IMG/VR virus record: IMGVR_UViG_3300025809_000100
Span: 1-27,480 of that record
DNA length: 27,480 nucleotides
Direction: 5' to 3' (one strand)
DNA from: a virus
The notes below the pieces were generated by a model. The model saw only the letters and a list, made by a program, of their open reading frames with translations, ran no database searches and was not told the DNA's origin. Both the position numbers and the translations under genes were made by a program. Positions 1-6,024 of the stretch are shown piece after piece. How positions within the stretch are numbered: position 1 is the stretch's first letter; each line of letters opens with the position of its first letter.

Positions 1-156
1 GATGCTTGAATACCATCCCCACTTTTTTCCAAATCCTGCTGAAATTGTGGTTGTTTCTCCATTTCCTCCTGTAAATAATTGCTCGTAACGTTCAGTAACT
101 CCAAGCCTAAACTTTGAAAAAAAAAAAGAGAACCAAGAACTGCATCTAATTTTATC
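1..156. repeat. Terminal direct repeat, left copy (circular overlap)
   Basis: These bases recur at 27326-27480. The only difference seen is the A run: 11 A at 117-127 here and 10 A at 27442-27451 in the right copy. The tail assembly chaperone gene reads continuously when position 1 is joined to 27325, so this is best explained as overlapping ends of a circular assembly rather than a functional repeat. A short physical terminal repeat cannot be excluded from sequence alone. Confidence 0.93.
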
Positions 157-599
157 TGCTTCATTATCTCTTTTGTGTCAATGTCATATTCTGCAATAGA
201 ATACTTACCTGCTGCCTTGTTTGTTATCGGACGATACAACACATTCATTGCCCTATGTAAATCTTGTTCTGATGGTAAAAAAGAATCTAAATCAATGTAT
301 TCACCAAAAGAAATTTCTTGTAAATTTGGAATAAATCCATACTCTACACCACCCATTTTAAAAGTAGTTACAAGTTCGGGTTTTTCTTGAAAGGTTTTTG
401 TCAGTACTTCGATGATCTTTTCAACATCTGAAAATTTGATGTTTCTGCAATCTTTATAATCAACATTACAAAAGATTTCAATCATCTTTAGCTGAAGAAC
501 ATATTCATCTTCTTTGTTAATCTCTTGAACTTTCAAAAATCTTTGATATTGTTCTAGGGTAATTTCAGATAGACTCGGTACAGTTACACTTGCTTTCAT
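1..599 (-). CDS. Tail assembly chaperone (gpG-like), 5' part; continues at 27325
   Basis: The frame starts at the ATG at 599 and runs off the window at base 1. Joined to 27325 it ends with TAG at 27268, giving 218 aa in all. The N-terminal 160 residues match the pattern of Bacteroidetes phage tail assembly proteins: start MKASVTVPSLSEITLEQYQ, then KMGGVEYGFIPN and ISFGEYIDLD, then VLYRPITNK and LGSLFFF. Residues 158-161 are coded by CTT TTT TTT TTT over an 11-base T run (plus-strand A run 117-127), a perfect T_TTT_TTT slippery heptamer. A -1 slip there enters the frame that ends at 27185 and gives a 246-aa G-T fusion, as in lambda gpG/gpGT. Tail chaperones of this type coat the tape measure protein during tail assembly. 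The gene follows the terminator at 637-666 and has the late CGTTATAT motif four bases before its ATG. The family call is from memory of homologues; the frame geometry is seen directly. Confidence 0.82.
   Translation of the reverse strand, partial: MKASVTVPSLSEITLEQYQRFLKVQEINKEDEYVLQLKMIEIFCNVDYKDCRNIKFSDVEKIIEVLTKTFQEKPELVTTFKMGGVEYGFIPNLQEISFGEYIDLDSFLPSEQDLHRAMNVLYRPITNKAAGKYSIAEYDIDTKEIMKQIKLDAVLGSLFFFQSLGLELLNVTSNYLQEEMEKQPQFQQDLEKSGDGIQA
117..128 (-). promoter_or_regulatory. Slippery T run for programmed -1 frameshift
   Basis: On the minus strand the zero frame reads CTT TTT TTT TTT CAA. Eleven consecutive T give a canonical X_XXY_YYZ site made only of T. Slipping back one base at the last TTT makes the next codons TCA AAG TTT AGG, which stay open for 85 codons to the TGA at 27185. 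The right-end copy of the repeat has only ten T in this run. Polymerase slippage on the same homopolymer would have the same effect as ribosomal frameshifting. Confidence 0.72.
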
Positions 600-636
600 A
601 AATATATAACGCAAAACAGAAGTGATTTTTAAACAC
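597..636 (-). promoter_or_regulatory. Late control motif before tail chaperone
   Basis: The minus strand reads GCGTTATATATTTATG, with CGTTATAT exactly four bases before the ATG at 599. An A-rich block (AAAAATC) begins 19 bases upstream of CGTTATAT. The same arrangement precedes the genes starting at 16637, 19019 and 21045. It lies just downstream of the terminator at 637-666, where a new transcript would have to start. It could be a late promoter giving a near-leaderless mRNA, or a translation element. Confidence 0.55.
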
Positions 637-666
637 AAAAAAAGGGCAGCCATTTCTGACTACCCC
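637..666 (-). terminator. Rho-independent terminator with GAAA tetraloop
   Basis: The minus-strand RNA has GGGUAGUCA and UGGCUGCCC pairing over nine base pairs (two G-U) around a GAAA loop, followed directly by seven U. It lies after the last gene of the early/terminase block (stop at 690) and before the tail chaperone, so it separates the two transcription units. Confidence 0.88.
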
Positions 667-689
667 AATTAACCAACTAAACAAAAGTT

Positions 690-974
690 TTAAATATCTA
701 TCAACTTCTCTGCGTTGTCAAATCTTCGCTCTGCTTGTTGCGCCCTCATGCACCACTTGTTCCTTTCTAATTTGTACTCTTCGACTATCTTATCCTTTGC
801 TTGTGCATCGTGCTTTAAACGTGCTACATAAAATGTCATCTCTTGAAGAGCAGTCATTACTGATCTTATTTCTTCATTGCCGGGTTTGATCTTATGCCAT
901 TTCCTAAGAATGCTAGAACAAAGATGTGCATTGTTCCAATATTCTGCATCGTGTGTATTTTGTATCTTATCCAT
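690..974 (-). CDS. Hypothetical protein, helical, last gene of early block
   Basis: The product is 94 aa and I do not recognise it. It is charged and mostly helical in appearance, with a likely coiled coil over residues 35-90 (YVARLKHDAQAKDKIVEEYK). The ATG at 974 overlaps the end of the preceding gene by eight bases, which suggests coupled translation. The stop lies 24 bases before the terminator stem. Bacteroidetes phages often carry small helical proteins of this size, but no function follows from the sequence. Confidence 0.75.
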   Translation of the reverse strand: MDKIQNTHDAEYWNNAHLCSSILRKWHKIKPGNEEIRSVMTALQEMTFYVARLKHDAQAKDKIVEEYKLERNKWCMRAQQAERRFDNAEKLIDI

Positions 975-1305
975 GTGGGTGAATTTTAACTTCTAAAACT
1001 GGTACTATTATATTCTCAAGTTGATGATTTGTAATACAATCTTCATCATTAAAGTAAGCGCAACAATCATCAATTTCAAAAAAATATCTGTATGTTCCCG
1101 GCTCTTGATGATCATAAGTCTCGTATGGCTCACTAAGTGTTTCACGAATACACAACACACTTGCAAATATCTCTAAGTCATGCACAAACCAATTTACTTC
1201 TTGTCTGTGTACCTCTGAATCCATCATGTCAATATAGGCTATATCTATATCGTGTATAATTTCTTTTAGTTCTATGTCTGTAAATAAAGGCTTCATTGTT
1301 TCCAT
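967..1305 (-). CDS. Hypothetical acidic protein
   Basis: The product is 112 aa, rich in D, E and I, and unrecognised. I take the ATG at 1305 (METMKPLF) rather than the in-frame ATG at 1329. The eight codons between them encode the repetitive AACAAACAAACAAA tract, which precedes the start codon at two other early promoters (5973 and 9319) and is better read as an untranslated leader. A promoter-like element sits just upstream (1334-1363). An alternative start is MKPLF at 1296. The gene may be expressed separately from the terminase genes upstream of it. Confidence 0.72.
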   Translation of the reverse strand: METMKPLFTDIELKEIIHDIDIAYIDMMDSEVHRQEVNWFVHDLEIFASVLCIRETLSEPYETYDHQEPGTYRYFFEIDDCCAYFNDEDCITNHQLENIIVPVLEVKIHPHG

Positions 1306-1333
1306 TTTGTTTGTTTGTTTGTTAATCATATAT

Positions 1334-1363
1334 GCAAGGTAATATAAATAACTTATAAAACAA
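1334..1363 (-). promoter_or_regulatory. Bacteroidetes-type promoter
   Basis: The minus strand shows TTG at 1363-1361, a 19-base spacer and TACCTTGC at 1341-1334. This resembles the Bacteroidetes -33 TTG / -7 TAnnTTTG pattern. An AACAAACAAAC leader and the ATG at 1305 follow. The element at 9342-9371 has the same spacing and nearly the same -7 box. Confidence 0.55.
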
Positions 1364-1381
1364 AAACTTTATTAAATAGTT

Positions 1382-2593
1382 TTATCTAACATGATATTTT
1401 CCCCTATTTGGGTTTTGTAATTGATAGGTAACCGAGTACCTAAGTGCATCAAGAAGGTGATTGTGGGAATCTTGTGGAGTTTTTGATTTACGTTCTAGCC
1501 AACAATAGTTATTCAATTCTTTAATCAGATTAACCGAATCTTCAGATACTATTAAATCATAATCTTGAATCAAGGATATTCCATAGGTAATTGAACCTTG
1601 CCCCTTGACAGATGCAACTATTTTACTTCCCTTAGATTTTAGTTCATTTATTAATCTAGGCTCTGCACTATCCCCTATTATTAAAGCATCACCTGCGTGT
1701 TTTAAATTCAGTTCAGCAATCTGTGATGTAGTTAGGTGTTTGATATAAAAACATTCCCTTAGATAGATGATTTTATTTGTTGTGTCAATATTGGTTTCAA
1801 TTAGCGTAGATTCATCTGATGCAAATCCATAATCTTGTCCAAACACAGAAACCCCTACCTTTTTAAATTCTCCTATTTTCCAATTATCGAAAATTACACC
1901 TTCGGCTTTATCTAACCATCCCCCAAGGATTTGATGCTTGTATTTATTTGGGCGTCTTACCCTAATATTGTCTATTTGTGATAGGTAGCTTTCTGAAAGG
2001 TTTTGAATGTTGTCTAAGTAGGTTGTGTGGATGTATGTCACATCTTCTTTACTTGTGTTTAAACCCTCTTGCATTCCTTTGTCTTGAAAGAACCTTTGGT
2101 AAATCCAGTGTTCTTTTGTGGTTGGGTTTAAGATTAAGATAATTCTATTGGTTTGCGTTTGCGATCTAACCGATAAATCTATTTTATCAAATGTGTCTTC
2201 ATTGGTTAATTCTTCAGCCTCATCCAATACAAAGGTTGTAACACCTTGTAGTGATTTAAGATTTGCAGTTTGATCACCCGATGATGTTTTTATTCCTTTG
2301 AAGATAATCTTGCTGCCGGATATTTTGTTTTGAATCTCATCCTTTGTGATTTGGAAATGATCAAAGATATTCAGCAGTTCTAGTTTTTCGATAAACTCCG
2401 GAATTATAGAAACATAAGCAGATGTTAAGGTGTATCTACTGAAAAGGATAACGTGTCCTTTCTCATAAGTTAAAAGGCACAACATCAGATTAATGGAAAA
2501 GGATTTACCGCTACCTCTTCCACCTGTTACAATAAAGTATCTAGAATCTGCTTTTGATATTGGTGAATATTTGGGGTTAACCTTAATCACCAA
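1382..2593 (-). CDS. terL: Terminase large subunit
   Basis: This 403-aa protein is the ATP-driven DNA packaging motor and headful/site nuclease. The N-terminal ATPase domain has Walker A GGRGSGKS at residues 24-31 and Walker B VLDEAEE at 123-129. The C-terminal RNase H-like nuclease has the expected acidic residues: D255 in FGQDYGF, D309 in IIGDSAEP and D383 in HNHLLDALRY. The length is normal for the short PBSX/Terminase_3 type. The ATG at 2593 overlaps the end of the small subunit gene by 11 bases. Unusually, the terminase pair sits at the end of the early/replication block and is separated by the whole tail block from the portal and capsid genes. Confidence 0.95.
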   Translation of the reverse strand: MVIKVNPKYSPISKADSRYFIVTGGRGSGKSFSINLMLCLLTYEKGHVILFSRYTLTSAYVSIIPEFIEKLELLNIFDHFQITKDEIQNKISGSKIIFKGIKTSSGDQTANLKSLQGVTTFVLDEAEELTNEDTFDKIDLSVRSQTQTNRIILILNPTTKEHWIYQRFFQDKGMQEGLNTSKEDVTYIHTTYLDNIQNLSESYLSQIDNIRVRRPNKYKHQILGGWLDKAEGVIFDNWKIGEFKKVGVSVFGQDYGFASDESTLIETNIDTTNKIIYLRECFYIKHLTTSQIAELNLKHAGDALIIGDSAEPRLINELKSKGSKIVASVKGQGSITYGISLIQDYDLIVSEDSVNLIKELNNYCWLERKSKTPQDSHNHLLDALRYSVTYQLQNPNRGKYHVR

Positions 2594-2852
2594 ATTGAAT
2601 CAAATCTTTAAAGTTGATATTCAAACCTTCTGTTGCTGAGATGTCAATCTTTTCTTTTGGCTTTCCGTATCTGTAATTGAAGTATAACGTCAATGCTCTT
2701 GAATCTCCTTTAAGACACATCTCACCCAGTTTCATTACCACCTTGTCACTATCAATTAAAGCATCTAGTTTTTCAATTAACTTTTCTTCATCTGCTTTCT
2801 TTGGGCGTCCTGCCCCTTCTCTTATCCCTCCGTTTTTTTGTCTTCCATCCAT
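2583..2852 (-). CDS. terS: Terminase small subunit (probable)
   Basis: The product is 89 aa. Near the N terminus it has GGIREGAGRPKK (residues 8-19), a motif common in small terminase subunits of Bacteroidetes and other phages. A helical region follows with LKGDSRALTLYFNYRYGKPKEK. Small subunits recognise the packaging site and regulate TerL. The gene directly precedes terL and overlaps it by 11 bases, which supports the call. It is shorter than typical TerS proteins, and no complete helix-turn-helix is obvious. Confidence 0.8.
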   Translation of the reverse strand: MDGRQKNGGIREGAGRPKKADEEKLIEKLDALIDSDKVVMKLGEMCLKGDSRALTLYFNYRYGKPKEKIDISATEGLNINFKDLIQFGD

Positions 2853-2867
2853 CTGATTTATTTTTGT

Positions 2868-3362
2868 TTATTCAATCCTATTTGTAATATCACTTATTTT
2901 TATACTCCAACAATCTGATCTAATTATAAAATTATTATTTTTGTGTAATATGTCTTTTTCACCTTTCTTGCAAAACACTGCTTTCTTAAAAAAATCTTCT
3001 CTTGACATATAACCCAAAAGCCAACCCCTTTTTAAAAAATTATGCACCATTGTAAAATAATAATAGTTACAATTTTGAGTTGCATTTGATGCTGCAACAC
3101 TTACAATATAATTTTCTTTTGGAGGATATTTTATTTTTTTAGTTTTAACCTCAACAGTAAAACCATTTAAAATCAAATCATAATTAAAACTAGATTCATC
3201 TATTACTTTGGCTTTGTTCTTATAATAATTCAAAACCATTACTTCACCAAGCGCACCATATATTTCGCTTTCACCTTTAGTAATTGAGTTTTTTAAATTA
3301 TTAAACTCATAACGGGTTGTGGCTTTTTTTAAATCTTCATCATTAATTATAATCTGATGCAT
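2868..3362 (-). CDS. PD-(D/E)XK nuclease-like protein
   Basis: The product is 164 aa. A plausible restriction-endonuclease-fold active site is visible: E40 in GALGEVMV, D62 in NYDLIL, and E71-x-K73 in FTVEVKTKK, with the usual order helix-E, beta-D, beta-ExK. C-terminal strands contain RGWLLGYMSREDFF. Such stand-alone phage proteins act as DNA repair, host-DNA-degrading or packaging-linked nucleases. The gene is two bases downstream of a 56-aa gene and 15 bases upstream of terS, so a packaging or replication role is possible. The fold assignment is by motif only; the substrate is unknown. Confidence 0.68.
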   Translation of the reverse strand: MHQIIINDEDLKKATTRYEFNNLKNSITKGESEIYGALGEVMVLNYYKNKAKVIDESSFNYDLILNGFTVEVKTKKIKYPPKENYIVSVAASNATQNCNYYYFTMVHNFLKRGWLLGYMSREDFFKKAVFCKKGEKDILHKNNNFIIRSDCWSIKISDITNRIE

Positions 3363-3364
3363 TA

Positions 3365-3535
3365 CTATCCCACCTCTGTGTTTTCAATTATAAAATCCTT
3401 TGTTCTTCTGATCATGTAATTCTGATCTTTCTTTGTTTTGAAATTTCTAGGTATCTGAACCCATATTTTAGTGGGATCATCTTCTGTGAATAAATTTCTT
3501 AGTGACTTCCTTACTGAACTAACTAACTTTTTCAT
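3365..3535 (-). CDS. Small hypothetical basic protein (56 aa)
   Basis: The frame runs from the ATG at 3535 to TAG at 3365. It begins MKKLVSSVRKSLRNLFTEDD and contains PTKIWVQIPRNF. It overlaps the end of the DnaA-like gene by 17 bases and ends two bases before the nuclease gene, filling a gap that would otherwise be the only empty stretch here. The function is unknown. Confidence 0.68.
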   Translation of the reverse strand: MKKLVSSVRKSLRNLFTEDDPTKIWVQIPRNFKTKKDQNYMIRRTKDFIIENTEVG

Positions 3536-3890
3536 ATTTCTGTATTATTTTCCTTAAATTTTTAACTTTATTCTCTAACATATGAATCTTGTCAAGCGTA
3601 TCAAGATCAACTGGTGCAAAGTTAAATTGTTTTTCTAACTCTTCTAATTTGGGATTTTCATCCTTGTAAAGTTGATAGTAATGATGTGAATGTATAATAG
3701 TTGCGTGTGTTATACTTTTGTCATTTGCTTTAAAAAACAGTGCTATATTCATCCATCTAAGATTCATCTTTTCTCTAAGCAAGTAAATGAGTAGTGAACG
3801 GTAATGAATCACTTCTTTTTTCCTACTATCTTCAAAAACATTTACTTTAGTTTTCTTTACTATTCTGTCGCTAATTTCTTGTGCCGTCAT
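3519..3890 (-). CDS. DnaA domain IV-like DNA-binding protein
   Basis: The product is 123 aa. Residues 20-72 resemble the C-terminal domain of bacterial DnaA, which binds DnaA boxes: SRKKEVIHYRSLLIYLLRE, then a helix-turn-helix ending in the signature-like HATIIHSHHYY (compare HSTVIHA in DnaA). There is no AAA+ domain. The C terminus is a likely coiled coil (residues 95-123). Stand-alone proteins of this kind occur in flavobacterial phages and may mark the phage origin or compete with host DnaA; that role is inference. The start overlaps the previous stop as ATGA. Confidence 0.75.
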   Translation of the reverse strand: MTAQEISDRIVKKTKVNVFEDSRKKEVIHYRSLLIYLLREKMNLRWMNIALFFKANDKSITHATIIHSHHYYQLYKDENPKLEELEKQFNFAPVDLDTLDKIHMLENKVKNLRKIIQKYEKVS

Positions 3891-4078
3891 TTTAAATATC
3901 TTTTAACCTCTTTCCAAAATTCTACTTGATACCTGTAAGGTAATCCCCACTTAAAGATTTCATCTATAAGAATCAAAACCCCCTTCTTTGCAGAATCTTC
4001 ATCAACACCACATTCACTTATGTATCTGCTGATTAATTTCTGTGCTTGATCACTTGCGTTTTTTTCTCTTTCTGTCAT
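3887..4078 (-). CDS. Small hypothetical protein (63 aa)
   Basis: It is charged and helical, with KKGVLILIDEIFKWGLPYR in the middle and a basic end EVKRYLK. The stop TGA at 3887 shares bases with the next ATG (ATGA), so translation is probably coupled to the DnaA-like gene. The family is not known to me beyond recurring in similar phages. Confidence 0.7.
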   Translation of the reverse strand: MTEREKNASDQAQKLISRYISECGVDEDSAKKGVLILIDEIFKWGLPYRYQVEFWKEVKRYLK

Positions 4079-4089
4079 TTTTTATTAGA

Positions 4090-4317
4090 TTAACTAATTA
4101 ATTGTTTCATTTTATTAACACTTAAATGTGCTAAATAATCTTTATCTGCTTTACTCATATTGTTTATATTAATCATTTCATTAAGGATTAATTCAGATAA
4201 CTCTTCAGCCATAATAATATACTCATCAATTGGGGTAGGTATATTTGTGTATTGATGTTCTAAAATAAGAAGTTTAATTTTGTGAATTAACTTTTCTTTT
4301 AAATCCATTTCTGTCAT
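4090..4317 (-). CDS. Small hypothetical protein (75 aa)
   Basis: I place the start at 4317 (MTEMDLKEKL) because this ATG overlaps the previous gene's TGA as ATGA. The open frame extends 23 codons further upstream (to 4386), but that part lies entirely inside the neighbouring gene and is a shadow. The product is helical and acidic (IMAEELSELILNEM). The function is unknown. Confidence 0.68.
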   Translation of the reverse strand: MTEMDLKEKLIHKIKLLILEHQYTNIPTPIDEYIIMAEELSELILNEMININNMSKADKDYLAHLSVNKMKQLIS

Positions 4318-4496
4318 AGTTCTTTCTTTAACTTCTCTATATATAACGTTGCGTCCATCAATTCTTCTTGAAGATGATTCAGCCATTCTAAGGGACTTAA
4401 ATCTTTTCTATCTAATGTCACACCATATTTCTTTATTCCTTCCTCTGAGCGTTCTTTAAACTTATCTAGAACGCTTTCTACTATACTATCTGTCAT
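4314..4496 (-). CDS. MazG-like small phage protein
   Basis: The product is 60 aa. The core RSEEGIKKYGVTLDRKDLSP, then WLNHLQEELMDATLYIEKLK, is the pattern of short phage proteins related to all-alpha NTP pyrophosphohydrolases (MazG-like), where the EExxD helix binds metal. At this length it holds only one of the metal-binding helices of full MazG domains, so activity is uncertain. It might clean up nucleotide pools during replication. It is joined to its downstream neighbour by an ATGA overlap, and the 35-aa membrane protein gene overlaps its start. Confidence 0.62.
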   Translation of the reverse strand: MTDSIVESVLDKFKERSEEGIKKYGVTLDRKDLSPLEWLNHLQEELMDATLYIEKLKKEL

Positions 4497-4593
4497 GTGG
4501 TTTGTGTAAGTCTATAAAGTTTCCGATTATTAAAATCAAAACACTTGCTATAACTATAAACAAAGTGCCTACTATTCTTTTAGCTTTCTTCAT
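4486..4593 (-). CDS. Small single-pass membrane protein (35 aa)
   Basis: The frame runs from the ATG at 4593 to TAG at 4486 and begins MKKAKRIVGTLF. A basic N terminus is followed by one strongly hydrophobic helix (residues about 8-26) and a short polar tail. It lies between the 57-aa gene (stop at 4580) and the MazG-like gene, overlapping both by a few bases, as expected in this compact operon. The function is unknown; it could target the inner membrane or affect the host. Confidence 0.55.
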   Translation of the reverse strand: MKKAKRIVGTLFIVIASVLILIIGNFIDLHKPHDR

Positions 4594-4753
4594 TTTCTAT
4601 CTGTTTAATTAAACCATTTATTTCCTTTTCTAATTTTTTTAATCCTTTGGTTAAACCTACTATTTTGATTTGATCAATGTATGGATCAAGAATTAATTTT
4701 CTTGCCTCATCTCTTGTCTTTATCTTTTCGTTTAATTGTTCTTTTAATTTCAT
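4580..4753 (-). CDS. Small helical protein (57 aa)
   Basis: The frame runs from the ATG at 4753 to TAA at 4580. It is predicted helical throughout, starting MKLKEQLNEKIKTRDEARKL and ending in a coiled-coil-like KKLEKEINGLIKQIENEES. The ATG shares bases with the exonuclease stop (ATGA), which strongly supports it being a real coupled gene. The function is unknown. Confidence 0.66.
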   Translation of the reverse strand: MKLKEQLNEKIKTRDEARKLILDPYIDQIKIVGLTKGLKKLEKEINGLIKQIENEES

Positions 4754-5451
4754 TCTGTTCTAAGTTTTAAAAGGTTGTAACACTCTATGTACTTTTCCCT
4801 TGCTTTGCTTTTGTATCTTTCTTTAAAAAGAAGGTATAACATTTTAGTGAATTGATATTTTGTGTCACAGTCCTTGTAATATTTCTGTGCAAACTTGACA
4901 CCTTTTCCTTTGAAGTAGTTCACATTATCCGCAGTATCTCCAACTATCATTTGTGTGTAAAAGTTAAGCAATGAATCATATTTAGATAAGTCTAAAATTT
5001 CTTTTCGGTTATACTTATAAATCAATGCCGGGAACTGAAGGTAATCTTTATCTATTGAAACAATCATTACATTTTCTCTGCCAAACTTAGTAGTTAATTC
5101 TTTCCAATATTGAGCAACTATGTCATCTGTTTCAATTCCGTATCCATAAATGCCATCATAAGTTTCTTGCACATAGTCATGCATTTGTTTAAGCAATGGA
5201 GGTTTCTTTTGTCCTATTCTATTTGCTTTGTAAGTGGGTGTAATTAGTTTTCTAAAATTGCCTTTGCTATTGTTAAAGGTTAACACCTCTTTTACCTCGT
5301 ACTTATCAGATAGATCATTTACTATCTTCATAAATGATTCATCAAATTTGTGAATGACATCATCTAAATTTGTGTAGAATGTGTCAACATCCTCCTTTGG
5401 GCGATAGCAACTTGCAAAAACCAAACTATCTGCATCTACAAGCAAAATCAT
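4750..5451 (-). CDS. FEN-like 5'-3' exonuclease
   Basis: The product is 233 aa and belongs to the PIN/FEN flap nuclease group that removes 5' flaps and RNA primers in phage replication, as T4 RNase H or T7 gp6 do. Metal-binding acids and motifs are in order: D6 and D8 in LLVDADSL, FRKLITPTYKANR at 66-78, E107, D109 and D110 in IETDDIVA, D134 and D136 in IVSIDKDYLQ, and D172 and D175 in VGDTADNV, followed by KGKG at 181-184 (helix-hairpin-helix region). Its start overlaps the 41-aa zinc-ribbon gene (ATGA). The gene belongs to the replication block with ERF, SSB and the ATPase. Confidence 0.87.
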   Translation of the reverse strand: MILLVDADSLVFASCYRPKEDVDTFYTNLDDVIHKFDESFMKIVNDLSDKYEVKEVLTFNNSKGNFRKLITPTYKANRIGQKKPPLLKQMHDYVQETYDGIYGYGIETDDIVAQYWKELTTKFGRENVMIVSIDKDYLQFPALIYKYNRKEILDLSKYDSLLNFYTQMIVGDTADNVNYFKGKGVKFAQKYYKDCDTKYQFTKMLYLLFKERYKSKAREKYIECYNLLKLRTE

Positions 5452-5573
5452 TCTTCTACTACTTCACAATTCTCTTGACAAGCATCACATCTTTCTGAGT
5501 GTTCTATAACCCTTGCTCCGCAGCAGTTGCTTATTCCCTCTTCATAATTTAAAAATTCATTTGTATATTCCAT
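5448..5573 (-). CDS. Small cysteine-rich protein (41 aa)
   Basis: The frame runs from the ATG at 5573 to TGA at 5448, overlapping the exonuclease start as ATGA. The segment NCCGARVIEHSERCDACQEN has C17, C18, C29 and C32, with another C at 36, suggesting a treble-clef or ribbon zinc site. The function is unknown. Confidence 0.62.
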   Translation of the reverse strand: MEYTNEFLNYEEGISNCCGARVIEHSERCDACQENCEVVEE

Positions 5574-5731
5574 CTGTTTCTAATTTGTAAATAATCTAGC
5601 CAGTACTCAAACCATCTATTGTACTCCTCGTAATTGTTAAATGATTTTTTGGCTTTGGTGTATTTTTTATAGGCTGCTTCTACTTCCCATTCTTGTATAT
5701 CTCTTTCTATAATCCATTCGTATGACATCAT
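5549..5731 (-). CDS. Small hypothetical aromatic-rich protein (60 aa)
   Basis: The product is rich in W and Y (SYEWIIERDIQEWEVEAAYK). Two adjacent ATGs at 5731 and 5728 are possible starts. It overlaps the upstream zinc-ribbon gene by 65 bases in another frame and the downstream 41-aa gene by 25 bases. Such long overlaps make it possible that only one of the pair is expressed. The function is unknown. Confidence 0.55.
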   Translation of the reverse strand: MMSYEWIIERDIQEWEVEAAYKKYTKAKKSFNNYEEYNRWFEYWLDYLQIRNRWNIQMNF

Positions 5732-5888
5732 TCAAAAGTTTAGTGGGATAACATTCTTTACATACAACCCAATCGGGTAGTGATTGCATATTATCAGAAG
5801 ATGCTGCATGATTTCCGCAGGTTGGACATTCAATAACCCACAGGTTATCAATCTTTTTTCGTTCCCTTAGTAGTTTTGAGTTTCTCAT
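5667..5888 (-). CDS. Zinc-ribbon protein (73 aa)
   Basis: Two CxxC knuckles are seen: CPTC at residues 21-24 and CKEC at 43-46, with VVCKECYP typical of a phage zinc ribbon. The C terminus is basic (MDYRKRYTRMGSRSSL), so nucleic acid binding is plausible. The start lies within the preceding 41-aa gene and the end within the 60-aa gene, so three reading frames are stacked here. The function is not known. Confidence 0.62.
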   Translation of the reverse strand: MRNSKLLRERKKIDNLWVIECPTCGNHAASSDNMQSLPDWVVCKECYPTKLLNDVIRMDYRKRYTRMGSRSSL

Positions 5889-5973
5889 TTTCTATGATTT
5901 TTTCTCCGTCTTTTACTAATTCATCAACATCTTTCATAATGTCTCCAAAAATGTGTTCTATAAAATTTTCCAT
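5848..5973 (-). CDS. Small acidic/basic protein (41 aa), promoter-proximal
   Basis: The frame runs from the ATG at 5973 to TGA at 5848 and begins MENFIEHIFGDIMKDVDELV. The ATG follows an AAACAAAC leader like those before 1305 and 9319, with a TATCTTTG box upstream, so it appears to be the first gene of a transcript. Its end overlaps the zinc-ribbon gene by 41 bases. The function is unknown. Confidence 0.6.
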   Translation of the reverse strand: MENFIEHIFGDIMKDVDELVKDGEKIIENEKLKTTKGTKKD

Positions 5974-5994
5974 ATCTGTTTGTTTAATGAGTAA

Positions 5995-6024
5995 CAAAGA
6001 TATACACAAAAAGTTTAATAAAAC
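5995..6024 (-). promoter_or_regulatory. Bacteroidetes-type promoter (weak -33)
   Basis: The minus strand has TATCTTTG (6002-5995), which fits the TAnnTTTG -7 consensus, then a leader with AAACAAAC before the ATG at 5973. At the -33 distance (19-base spacer) it reads GTT rather than TTG, so this is weaker than the elements at 1334 and 9342. Confidence 0.45.

Noticed and set aside
175-390. Plus-strand open frame of 71 codons
   Set aside because: It lies wholly opposite the tail chaperone gene, which has a clear protein pattern and control motif.
4335-4350. CAACGTTATATATAG inside the MazG-like gene as a fifth late element
   Set aside because: It lies in coding sequence and is not four bases before an ATG, so it is most likely chance.
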